Source of the DNA: LMEP-6097 sp049314535
Lineage (GTDB): Bacteria; Cyanobacteriota; Vampirovibrionia; LMEP-6097
Assembly: GCA_049314535.1 (NCBI GenBank)
Contig: JBMOEX010000070.1
Coordinates: 1 to 11,892 of the forward strand
Direction: 5' to 3'
DNA: 11,892 nucleotides
The notes beneath the pieces are model-generated. The model was not told the origin of the DNA and ran no database searches. It saw nothing but the letters and a program-made list of their open reading frames with translations. The position numbers were made by a program, and so were the translations under genes. Below are positions 1 through 5,454 of this stretch, in pieces (positions within the stretch are counted from its first letter, which is position 1; the number at the start of each line of letters is the position of its first letter).

Positions 1-27
1 AAACCATGCAAAAATGATCATATATGA
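1..27 (+). CDS. possible 3' end of an upstream gene
   Basis: Frame 1 is open from the window edge and ends in TGA at 25-27. That stop overlaps the cmk start as ATGA. The same 4-base overlap occurs at the cmk/nitroreductase junction, so a translationally coupled upstream gene is plausible. Only eight codons are visible, so no product can be named, and the frame could be open by chance. Confidence 0.3.
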   Translation, partial: KPCKNDHI

Positions 28-761
28 TCATCGCAGTAGACGGACCAGCAGGCAGCGGCAAAAGCACCATCTCTAAATTAGTAGCTAAAGAGCTAAACCT
101 TCTATACATCGATACTGGAGCCATGTACAGAGCAGTTACCTTTATGTGGCTGCAAACTCAGTTACTAGCCAAGCCCTATTTAGAAGAAAAGCTAATCACA
201 GACAATGACGTAAGAAAATCTATAAAAAAAGAAATCCTCTATAAGCATCACGAAAAAGCTTTAAAAATAATCTGCGACAATATAAAAATCAGATTAGAAA
301 CTTCTGACTTAGGCTTAAAAACCTTTCTGAATGATATAGATATCAGCGAATATATTCGCACAACTTTAGTTACTCAGAATGTCAGTCACATCGCAAGTTA
401 CAAAGAAGTAAGAACTTTCCTAGTGGATGAGCAGCGCCGAATTTCTCAAGGAACAGATGTAATCCTTGATGGTAGGGACATAGGGACGGTAGTATTCCCT
501 TTCGCTGATTATAAGTTTTTTCTCACAGCTTCCATAGAAGTCCGTGCTAAAAGGCGTTTAGAGGATATGAAAAAAATAGGCGAAGAAATTAGCCTAGAAG
601 AACTCTGTGCAGACTTGAAACGTAGAGATCACTTGGATAGCACCAGGGAAGAGGCTCCGCTGCTTAAGGCTCACGATGCAATCGAAATAAATACTGATAA
701 TTTCAGTATAGAAGAAGTTAAAAATCAGATTTTAAAAAAGCTGCTAAAATCTTTCCCATGA
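24..761 (+). CDS. cmk: cytidylate kinase
   Basis: Cytoplasmic (d)CMP kinase: it transfers phosphate from ATP to CMP or dCMP in pyrimidine nucleotide recycling. The P-loop GPAGSGKST is at residues 7-15, followed by DTGAMYR at 30-36. The CMP-binding segment SEYIRTTLVTQNVSHIAS is at about 108-125 and DGRDIGTVVFP at 149-159. The lid and C-terminal motif KRRDHLDSTREEAPL is at 199-213. The protein has 245 residues, slightly longer than the usual 220-230, with the extra length in the 50-90 region. The ATG at 24 puts the P-loop at the usual distance from the N-terminus. No Shine-Dalgarno sequence is visible, and an upstream stop codon overlaps the start, which suggests coupled translation. The stop overlaps the next gene by 4 bases. 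The P-loop form is not that of typical gammaproteobacterial Cmk. Identification is secure. Confidence 0.96.
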   Translation: MIIAVDGPAGSGKSTISKLVAKELNLLYIDTGAMYRAVTFMWLQTQLLAKPYLEEKLITDNDVRKSIKKEILYKHHEKALKIICDNIKIRLETSDLGLKTFLNDIDISEYIRTTLVTQNVSHIASYKEVRTFLVDEQRRISQGTDVILDGRDIGTVVFPFADYKFFLTASIEVRAKRRLEDMKKIGEEISLEELCADLKRRDHLDSTREEAPLLKAHDAIEINTDNFSIEEVKNQILKKLLKSFP

Positions 762-1378
762 CGACTACTCAAACTTTAGATACTTTTTCTGCGATCACCC
801 AAAGACGTTCAGTTAAACACTACGATCCAGACTACAAGATGAGTGAAGCTGAAGTAAATAAGCTTTTAGAATTAGCTGTGCTGTCACCAACTTCTTTTAA
901 CATGCAGAACTGGCGCTTCGTCGTCGTTCAAGACCAAGCTCTTAAAGAAGAAATTTGGCTGGCATCTTGGAAGCAGAATCAGATAAAAGATGCTTCTTTA
1001 CTATTAGTTCTCTGTGCTGATTTAAACGCTCATGAAAGAAATCCTGAACGCTACTGGGCAAACGCACCAGAACAGGTTAGTGCTGCTATAGTTCCGATGA
1101 TTAAAGGCTTTTATAAAGATAACGCTCAGTTACAAAGAGACGAAGCCATGCGCTCAACTGGCATAGCTGCTCAAACCCTTATGCTTGCAGCCAAAGCGAT
1201 GGGCTATGATTCTTGTCCAATGGTCGGCTTCGATCCAAAAAAAGTCGCTGAAATTATCAAACTACCTGAAGACCATATAATCAGTATGCTACTGCCTATC
1301 GGCAAAGCGAAAGAACCAGCACGCGAAAGAGCTGGGCAGTTGGCTTTATCTGAAGTAGTTATCACCAACACATTTTAA
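758..1378 (+). CDS. nitroreductase family flavoprotein
   Basis: FMN-dependent NAD(P)H oxidoreductase of the nitroreductase superfamily. The natural substrate cannot be told from the sequence. The phosphate-binding RRS is at residues 16-18 and the flavin-contact segment SPTSFNMQNWRF at 43-54. The C-terminal helix and substrate region GIAAQTLMLAAKAMGYDSCPMVGFD is at 135-159, and the closing IGKAKEPARER is at 181-191. The 206-residue length is normal for the family, and all landmark blocks are present, so the protein should be functional. ATG overlaps the cmk stop (ATGA) and has no separate Shine-Dalgarno sequence, so expression probably depends on the cmk operon. The gene ends 73 bases before a convergent glycosyltransferase gene. 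I see no clear terminator hairpin in that gap. Confidence 0.93.
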   Translation: MTTTQTLDTFSAITQRRSVKHYDPDYKMSEAEVNKLLELAVLSPTSFNMQNWRFVVVQDQALKEEIWLASWKQNQIKDASLLLVLCADLNAHERNPERYWANAPEQVSAAIVPMIKGFYKDNAQLQRDEAMRSTGIAAQTLMLAAKAMGYDSCPMVGFDPKKVAEIIKLPEDHIISMLLPIGKAKEPARERAGQLALSEVVITNTF

Positions 1379-1451
1379 GAGACCGCTGCACAACTCCATT
1401 TTCGGCGTTCTAATTATTTCTCTTGGGCGTGTAGCCAAACGAACAAGTTCT

Positions 1452-2258
1452 CTATCCCTGATATTTAAAATAAGTGTATTTGGCATTAATAAACGCGAGT
1501 TGAAGTCCTAGACTGCCATCCAAGATTCCTGCACGAATAAAATACTTATAGAAAAATGCGTAAGCCGCCTTTAGAGACGCGAATATAGAACTCGCTTTCT
1601 TATTACTCAAACGAGCATAGTTCATAAAAGCAGCTTCTAATTCTTCGATAGAATTATAAGAATAATGATCTAGTGGGTAATTCAGGTTCCTAATAATTTT
1701 CCTTTTAAGTTTCGGATTGAAAAATTTAATTAAAATATCAGTAAAAGAATTTTTAGTAACATAATCTTGACGAGTTTCATCCCACAGCTCAACACTTTCA
1801 TGTACAGGTAAATCCTGAAAACGCCCAAAGCCTTTCTCAAAAAGCCTTAACTGATAATCTGGATAAAAGCCACCATACTTAACTAACTGCTTACCAATAA
1901 ATAATCTACGCGGAATTTTAAAGCCCAAGCTCTTTTTATGCTGCCCTGATTCAAATAAATTCTTTATTTCTTCAATTAATCTATCCGTAAGAACTTCATC
2001 AGCGTCCAAACTAAGTACCCATTTATGTTTGCAAAGAGATAGAGCATAATTCTTCTGTTTTGCGTAACCAAGCCACTCTTGCGTATAAATTTTAGTCGCA
2101 TACTGCTTCGCTATATCAACAGTCGCATCAATACTTCCAGAATCTACAAGAATAATTTCATCAGCCAATTTAGCTGCCTGCCTTAAAGTATCTTCAATAA
2201 TATGGGCTTCATTTTTACAGATGATAAAAATTGATAACGACAGTATTTTTTTTTTCAC
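1452..2258 (-). CDS. family 2 glycosyltransferase, LPS-core (WaaE/KdtX-like) type
   Basis: Probable glycosyltransferase that adds a sugar from a nucleotide-sugar donor during lipopolysaccharide core assembly on the cytoplasmic face of the inner membrane. The GT-A fold is recognisable: CKNE at residues 14-17, ILVDSGS at 36-42, and the metal-binding motif LDADE at 84-88 (D85, D87). YGGFYPDYQLRLF is at 128-140, VHE at 152-154 and LDHYSYNS at 196-203. The 268-residue length fits the family. The start is GTG, six bases after the stop of the upstream paralogue, with AGG five bases before it. A run of ten A residues follows the start codon at once, a possible slippage site. All catalytic positions are present, unlike in the upstream copy. 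The acceptor sugar is unknown. Confidence 0.88.
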   Translation of the reverse strand: MKKKILSLSIFIICKNEAHIIEDTLRQAAKLADEIILVDSGSIDATVDIAKQYATKIYTQEWLGYAKQKNYALSLCKHKWVLSLDADEVLTDRLIEEIKNLFESGQHKKSLGFKIPRRLFIGKQLVKYGGFYPDYQLRLFEKGFGRFQDLPVHESVELWDETRQDYVTKNSFTDILIKFFNPKLKRKIIRNLNYPLDHYSYNSIEELEAAFMNYARLSNKKASSIFASLKAAYAFFYKYFIRAGILDGSLGLQLAFINAKYTYFKYQG

Positions 2259-2264
2259 AGAAAC

Positions 2265-3053
2265 CTAATATTCATCCTCTAGGCGGCTTTCCTTATGCTG
2301 CCTCCAGATATACATAGATAATATCATCGCCATCTTATAGCCTAAAGCTCCATCAAGAAAACCTAATTGAAAAATAAAGCGTTCCATAAAACAAGCTACA
2401 GTCCCAACTAGAGCGGCTAAATAAGATATTTTCTTTTTACCTATCTCGGCATTAAAACGATAATAATTCTCCATATCCTTAATCGTCTCAAAAGTGTAAG
2501 ACTCTAAAGCTCCTTTAAAAGCAGATACTCGAGGTGAATCAGCAAGGTACATTTCTTTTTTGGCATCCCAGACTTCTACCGATTCTTCAAGAGTCCCCGT
2601 TTTAAAATGTGCAAGCGATTTTTGAAAAATTCGCAATTGCCTATCAGGATAAAATCCACCCCAACGTACAAATTGCCCACCTACATAAAATTTTCTCGCT
2701 ATTTTAAAACCAATTACACCCTTTACCATTTGCTTTACAAATTTCTTATTCATTTCTTCAATCAAAGTACTAGTTAAAACCTCATTTGCAGATAGATGCT
2801 TAACCCATGAGCAAGAACAGAGAGATAAAGCGAGACTCTTCATGCGACTCACACCTAGCCATTGCTTCTGGTAAACCTTATCAGCATGCTTTTCTGCAAT
2901 TTGCAAAGTAGTATCTACACTACCGTAGTCGATTACAATAACTTCTTTCGCAATTTTTTTTGCTTGCTTAATAGCCTTCTCAAGATGCTTAGCATCATCA
3001 CGCGTAATCATAAACACAGATATATCTGGCAACGTCTGTACTTTTGTTGACAT
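2265..3053 (-). CDS. family 2 glycosyltransferase paralogue with a degraded active site
   Basis: Full-length (262 residues) tandem paralogue of the next gene in the operon. It aligns block by block: IDYGSVDTTLQIAEKHADKV at 41-60, WGGFYPDRQLRIF at 131-143, and FLDGALGYKMA near the C-terminus. The donor and metal site has changed. LDADE of the paralogue is HLSANE here (about residues 86-91), so both aspartates of the DxD are gone. VHE has become LEE, HYSY has become SYTF, and KNE has become RDD. The protein is therefore probably inactive as a conventional metal-dependent transferase, yet it has no stop or frameshift. It may support its neighbour or have a changed function. It is the first gene after the promoter. 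ATG 3053 lies only six bases after a perfect TATAAT and has no Shine-Dalgarno sequence. Confidence 0.85.
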   Translation of the reverse strand: MSTKVQTLPDISVFMITRDDAKHLEKAIKQAKKIAKEVIVIDYGSVDTTLQIAEKHADKVYQKQWLGVSRMKSLALSLCSCSWVKHLSANEVLTSTLIEEMNKKFVKQMVKGVIGFKIARKFYVGGQFVRWGGFYPDRQLRIFQKSLAHFKTGTLEESVEVWDAKKEMYLADSPRVSAFKGALESYTFETIKDMENYYRFNAEIGKKKISYLAALVGTVACFMERFIFQLGFLDGALGYKMAMILSMYIWRQHKESRLEDEY

Positions 3054-3059
3054 ACGGAT

Positions 3060-3065
3060 ATTATA
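3060..3065 (-). promoter_or_regulatory. -10 element of the glycosyltransferase operon, close to ATG
   Basis: The minus strand reads a perfect TATAAT, then six bases, then the ATG of the first glycosyltransferase. Transcription starting the usual 6-8 bases after a -10 box would begin at or next to the A of ATG, giving a leaderless message. The -35 is weak: a TTGAAA is present but only 14 bases away. No Shine-Dalgarno sequence fits in this space. Confidence 0.5.
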
Positions 3066-3078
3066 TGCCTGATTTGCA

Positions 3079-3106
3079 TTTTCAACACTTTATGAAGTGA
3101 TAGAAT
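3079..3106 (+). promoter_or_regulatory. putative promoter of tRNA-Ser
   Basis: A TAGAAT -10 (3101-3106) lies about 48 bases before the mature tRNA 5' end, with a weak TTTTCA -35 16 bases upstream. It overlaps the upstream part of the divergent glycosyltransferase promoter, so the two directions may compete. The -35 match is poor, so this is a tentative call. Confidence 0.4.
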
Positions 3107-3153
3107 CTATTAACGAGATCGCTGCTACGAACGCGCGAAGATCTCTAAACGAT

Positions 3154-3243
3154 GGAGAAGTGACCGAGTGGTTTATGGTGCAGTCCTGGAAAGACTGTGT
3201 ACTGGTAACGGTACCGGAGGTTCGAATCCTCTCTTCTCCGCCA
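3154..3243 (+). tRNA. tRNA-Ser(GGA)
   Basis: Class II tRNA that decodes UCC and UCU serine codons. The acceptor arms GGAGAAG (3154-3160) and CTTCTCC (3233-3239) pair completely, followed by discriminator G and an encoded CCA at 3241-3243. The anticodon stem CAGTC/GACTG encloses loop CTGGAAA with anticodon GGA at 3188-3190. A long variable arm built on GTAC...GTAC is present, as expected for serine tRNAs. The T arm is GGAGG TTCGAAT CCTCT. A strong terminator follows 7 bases after CCA. Accessory genes begin downstream, so this gene may mark an integration boundary. Confidence 0.97.
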
Positions 3244-3250
3244 GTAATAA

Positions 3251-3291
3251 AATAAAAAGAGATGGGGCATAAAACCCCATCTCTTTTTATT
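3251..3291 (+). terminator. rho-independent terminator after tRNA-Ser
   Basis: Perfect 17-base stem: AATAAAAAGAGATGGGG at 3251-3267 pairs with its exact complement at 3275-3291, with a 7-base loop CATAAAA. The 3' arm carries the T-rich tract. The A/T-rich outer stem makes it work in both directions in principle. It ends the tRNA transcript and separates it from the accessory block. Confidence 0.9.
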
Positions 3292-3320
3292 TACTAGGGG
3301 GGAGAAGGGAGCATCCATTG

Positions 3321-3354
3321 GTAAAAAAACGATACTCTAAAATCGTTTTTTTAC
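3321..3354 (+). terminator. second hairpin with a T7 3' arm
   Basis: GTAAAAAAACGAT (3321-3333) pairs perfectly with 3342-3354 around an 8-base loop. The 3' arm has seven consecutive T residues. The stem is A/T-rich and would be a weak terminator alone. It may back up the tRNA terminator, or belong to a small structured RNA. Confidence 0.4.
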
Positions 3355-3436
3355 GTTCCTCCGGGGTGGGTGCGATGAGCTTATAGGTCTCCCCGTGAGA
3401 GCATCCCCTAAACCTCTCTTCTTTGTTCTTTTATTT

Positions 3437-3466
3437 ACTTAGAGCCTTTGGCTCTAAGTTGTTTTT
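3437..3466 (+). terminator. hairpin with T-run before the DUF1016 locus
   Basis: ACTTAGAGCC (3437-3446) pairs perfectly with GGCTCTAAGT (3450-3459) around a TTT loop, followed by TGTTTTT. It has the form of an intrinsic terminator. It ends directly before a GGGAGGA ribosome-binding site (3467-3473), so it could instead act as an attenuator for the genes downstream. Confidence 0.6.
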
Positions 3467-3482
3467 GGGAGGATGTTTTACA

Positions 3483-3539
3483 ATGGAAGAAATGGATATT
3501 GATGCCATCGTTGCGAAGATTGAGGGAGAAGCAGTTTGA
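3483..3539 (+). CDS. 18-codon ORF upstream of and overlapping the DUF1016 start
   Basis: ATG at 3483 has a strong Shine-Dalgarno sequence (GGGAGGA, nine bases upstream). It encodes MEEMDIDAIVAKIEGEAV and stops at TGA 3537-3539, which overlaps the TTG start of the next reading frame (TTGA). This arrangement suggests translational coupling. It may be a leader peptide. Alternatively it may be the last codons of a deleted upstream gene such as a type I methyltransferase, since DUF1016 genes often follow hsdM. That second idea rests only on gene-order knowledge and on the look of the peptide. Confidence 0.4.
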   Translation: MEEMDIDAIVAKIEGEAV

Positions 3540-4310
3540 CACTTGAAAATAGTAAATCCACCTCACTGATACAAGCCCCAGACGGTTACTCTGATTGGCT
3601 GGTAGAGCTGAAAGTGAAAATTCATAATGCACAGCAACGTGCAACACTGGCGGTGAACCATGAATTAATCTTGTTATACTGGCAGATTGGGCGTGATATT
3701 CTAAACAGGCAAGCAGAACAAGGTTGGGGTGCAAAGGTTATAGAAAGGCTCGCTCATGATTTACGCAATTTATTCCCGAATATGAAGGGATTTTCCCGTA
3801 CTAATCTACTTTACATGCGTTCTTTCGCTGAATCTTGGGCTGATGAGCAAATTGTCCAGCAGGCTGTTGGACAATTACCGTGGGGACATAATTTGGTTTT
3901 ACTAGACAAGCTGAGTACGCAGGAAGCACGTATTTGGTATGCAAAAAAAACCATAGAAAATAACTGGTCTCGTAAAGATCCTTATCGTTTTGATTTTCTA
4001 GGCTTGACGGAAGAAGCCCAAGAGCGAGAGATAGAAGGCGCATTAGTTAAACAGATTACTGAATTTTTATTAGAGCTTGGTGCTGGCTTTGCTTATCTTG
4101 GTAAACAGGTTCATATCGAAGTAGGTGGCGATGATTTTTTTATTGATTTGCTGTTTTATCATCTTAAACTTCGCTGTTACATAGTTATCGAGCTTAAAAC
4201 GGGTGATTTCAAACCAGAACATTTAGGGCAACTGGGCCATTTCTCTGCAAACTCAATTGCCGAGTATTGAAGATATTGAGCGTGAATTAGAGGAAAAACA
4301 AAATGGATAA
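3536..4310 (+). pseudogene. DUF1016/YhcG PD-(D/E)XK nuclease-like gene with two internal deletions
   Basis: An N-terminal DUF1016_N region (about residues 15-145) is followed by the YhcG PD-(D/E)XK domain. The catalytic D204 lies in FFIDLLFYH and E219-L-K221 in VIELKTG. Intact members are about 340-380 residues, but this frame stops after 244 at 4268-4270. Two losses are visible against the family pattern. ENNWSR (to 146) jumps directly to KDPYRFDF, missing some 35-40 residues. After KPEHLGQLG the domain breaks off, and in the next frame the expected tail LPSIEDIERELEEKQNG runs to TAA 4308-4310, with roughly 80 codons missing between. Start TTG 3536 overlaps a short upstream ORF. The family is often found with type I restriction-modification genes. 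The product is probably non-functional, though the catalytic triad itself survives. Confidence 0.85.
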
Positions 4311-4320
4311 GGTGAGCTAA

Positions 4321-4362
4321 ATGAAAGTATTGAAATTTTATATTAATAAAAAAGCCTTATGA
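4321..4362 (+). CDS. 13-codon ORF coupled to the RhuM start
   Basis: ATG at 4321 follows AAGGTGAG by four bases and encodes MKVLKFYINKKAL. Its TGA overlaps the RhuM ATG as ATGA (4359-4362). This is the second tiny reading frame in this block with a good ribosome-binding site and a stop/start overlap with the next gene. It may be a coupling leader peptide or a remnant of a lost gene. It resembles no protein I recognise. Confidence 0.35.
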   Translation: MKVLKFYINKKAL

Positions 4363-5215
4363 GCAAAGAACTTCAATTTTTAATTTATAACACTCCACAG
4401 GAAGATGTTAAAGTCGATGTACTCGTGCAAGATGAGACTATCTGGCTTACACAGAAAGCTATGGCGGCATTGTTTGGCACATCTACTGATAATATAGGTC
4501 TTCATCTCAAAAATATTTATACAGATGGTGAGTTAATCGAAGAGGCAAGTACCGAGAAAATCTCGGTACTTCAAAAAGAAGGAACACGGGAGGTTCGCCG
4601 CAGTATTAATTTCTATAACCTTGATGCTGTTATCTCCGTTGGGTATCGGGTGAATTCTGCTAAGGCAACGCAGTTTAGAATCTGGGCTACTAAAACCTTG
4701 AAAGAATTTATTCAAAAAGGCTTTGTGATTGATGACGAGCGATTAAAGCAGGGCACTAATGTCTTTGGCAAAGATTATTTTCGTGAATTATTAGAGCGCG
4801 TTCGCTCTATTCGTGCAAGTGAGCGGCGAATTTGGCAACAAATTACAGATATTTTTGCAAGAAGAATTCACCAGATGGGCGTATCCTAAAATCAGATGTT
4901 ACGATCGCTAAAAATTATCTTTTAGAAAAAGATATAAAACGTTTAGAGCGAGCAGTCTCAGGATATTTTGACTATATTGAAGATTTAATAGAGCGTGAAA
5001 ACACTTTCACTATGCAGGATTTTGCAAATAGTGTAAATGAATTTTTAGCATTTAGAAAATATAAGATTCTGAATGATAAAGGTAAAATTTCTAAACAGCA
5101 GGCAGAAGCACGCGCAGAGACAGAATATGAAGCATTTAATAAAACACAGAAGATTGTTTCTGATTTTGATAAGACGATGAAGGCGCTTGAGAACAAGGAT
5201 AAGCTGCATGAATAA
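4359..5215 (+). pseudogene. RhuM family gene with an internal deletion and frameshift
   Basis: Named after the Salmonella SPI-3 protein RhuM, whose biochemical role is not established. The family often sits beside type I restriction-modification and Fic genes. The first frame (4359-4889) carries the N-terminal region: WLTQKAMAALFGTS at 29-42, NFYNLDAVISVGYRVNS at about 83-99, FRIWATKTLKEFIQKGF, and SIRASERRIWQQITDIFA. It then shifts and stops. The C-terminal part continues in another frame from about 4865: NSPDGRILKSDV, then SGYFDYIEDLIER and FLAFRKYKILNDKGKIS, ending at TAA 5213-5215. Against the family pattern about 50-55 codons are missing at the junction (about 4855-4870). The two pieces are one former gene and not two genes. 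The strong match on both sides suggests a recent break. Confidence 0.87.
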
Positions 5216-5348
5216 GATTTAGGAGCTGATTGCGAGGTATTGTTCTGATAGGGGACAATTATAAAAGATAAAATCTATAATGGTGAATAGTTATCAAGAA
5301 GTATCAAAAGCAGACTGCAAACACATATCTAATAAAATTAGAGATGGT

Positions 5349-5385
5349 ATTATGCGGTGAATAACAACCCTATTCACCGCATAAT
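5349..5385. repeat. perfect 15-base inverted repeat upstream of fic
   Basis: ATTATGCGGTGAATA (5349-5363) and its exact complement (5371-5385) flank the 7-base spacer ACAACCC. Each arm contains one copy of the TGCGGTGA(A/T)TA core that recurs near the fic promoter, one in each orientation. It has no T-run after it, so an operator is more likely than a terminator. Confidence 0.8.
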
Positions 5386-5400
5386 ATACAGCGATTAATC

Positions 5401-5453
5401 TTGACTTTGCGGTGATTAACCCCCACAATCACCTTAGATAATGCGGTGATTAA
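5401..5453 (+). promoter_or_regulatory. fic promoter overlapped by TGCGGTGATTAA operator-like repeats
   Basis: TTGACT (5401-5406) and CACAAT (5424-5429) are 17 bases apart, giving a good -35 and a moderate -10. One TGCGGTGATTAA copy (5408-5419) lies inside the spacer. A partial inverted copy AATCACC (5427-5433) overlaps the -10. A second full copy (5442-5453) covers the ribosome-binding region up to two bases before the likely start ATG 5455. With the inverted pair at 5349-5385 this makes an array of at least five related sites. A repressor bound here would block both transcription and initiation. The winged-helix C-terminus of Fic is the obvious candidate. Confidence 0.6.
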
Positions 5454-5454
5454 T

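Larger units (their letters stand above)
3292..3482. other. non-coding, hairpin-rich stretch between tRNA-Ser and the accessory genes
   Basis: No convincing gene is present. The stretch contains a perfect 13-base hairpin (3321-3354), a long-range pairing of GGGGAGA (3299-3305) with TCTCCCC (3388-3394), two copies of GAGCATCC (about 3310 and 3400), and a perfect 10-base hairpin (3437-3459). The sequence CCTCTCTTCT at 3413-3422 repeats part of the tRNA T stem and acceptor stem. It could be an unrecognised structured RNA, a set of stacked terminators or an insertion scar. I matched it to no RNA family. Confidence 0.4.

Noticed and set aside
1379..1451. Bidirectional terminator between the nitroreductase and the glycosyltransferase
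   Set aside because: No stem of useful length with a T-run could be found on either strand.
3115..3147. Hairpin in the tRNA-Ser leader (GAGATC...GATCTC)
   Set aside because: Only six base pairs around a long loop. This is easily due to chance.
3435..3734. A 99-residue minus-strand reading frame
   Set aside because: It lies opposite the DUF1016 gene and two hairpins, and has no recognisable domain or ribosome-binding site. The other minus-strand frames in 3800-6550 are likewise shadows of DUF1016, RhuM and fic.
4832..5215. A separate 127-residue protein
   Set aside because: Its first residues are an artefact of an alternative frame. The recognisable part from NSPDGRILKSDV is the C-terminus of the broken RhuM gene.
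5349..5453. CRISPR-like array
   Set aside because: The repeats are about 12 bases, in mixed orientation, irregularly spaced and tied to a promoter. No cas genes are present.
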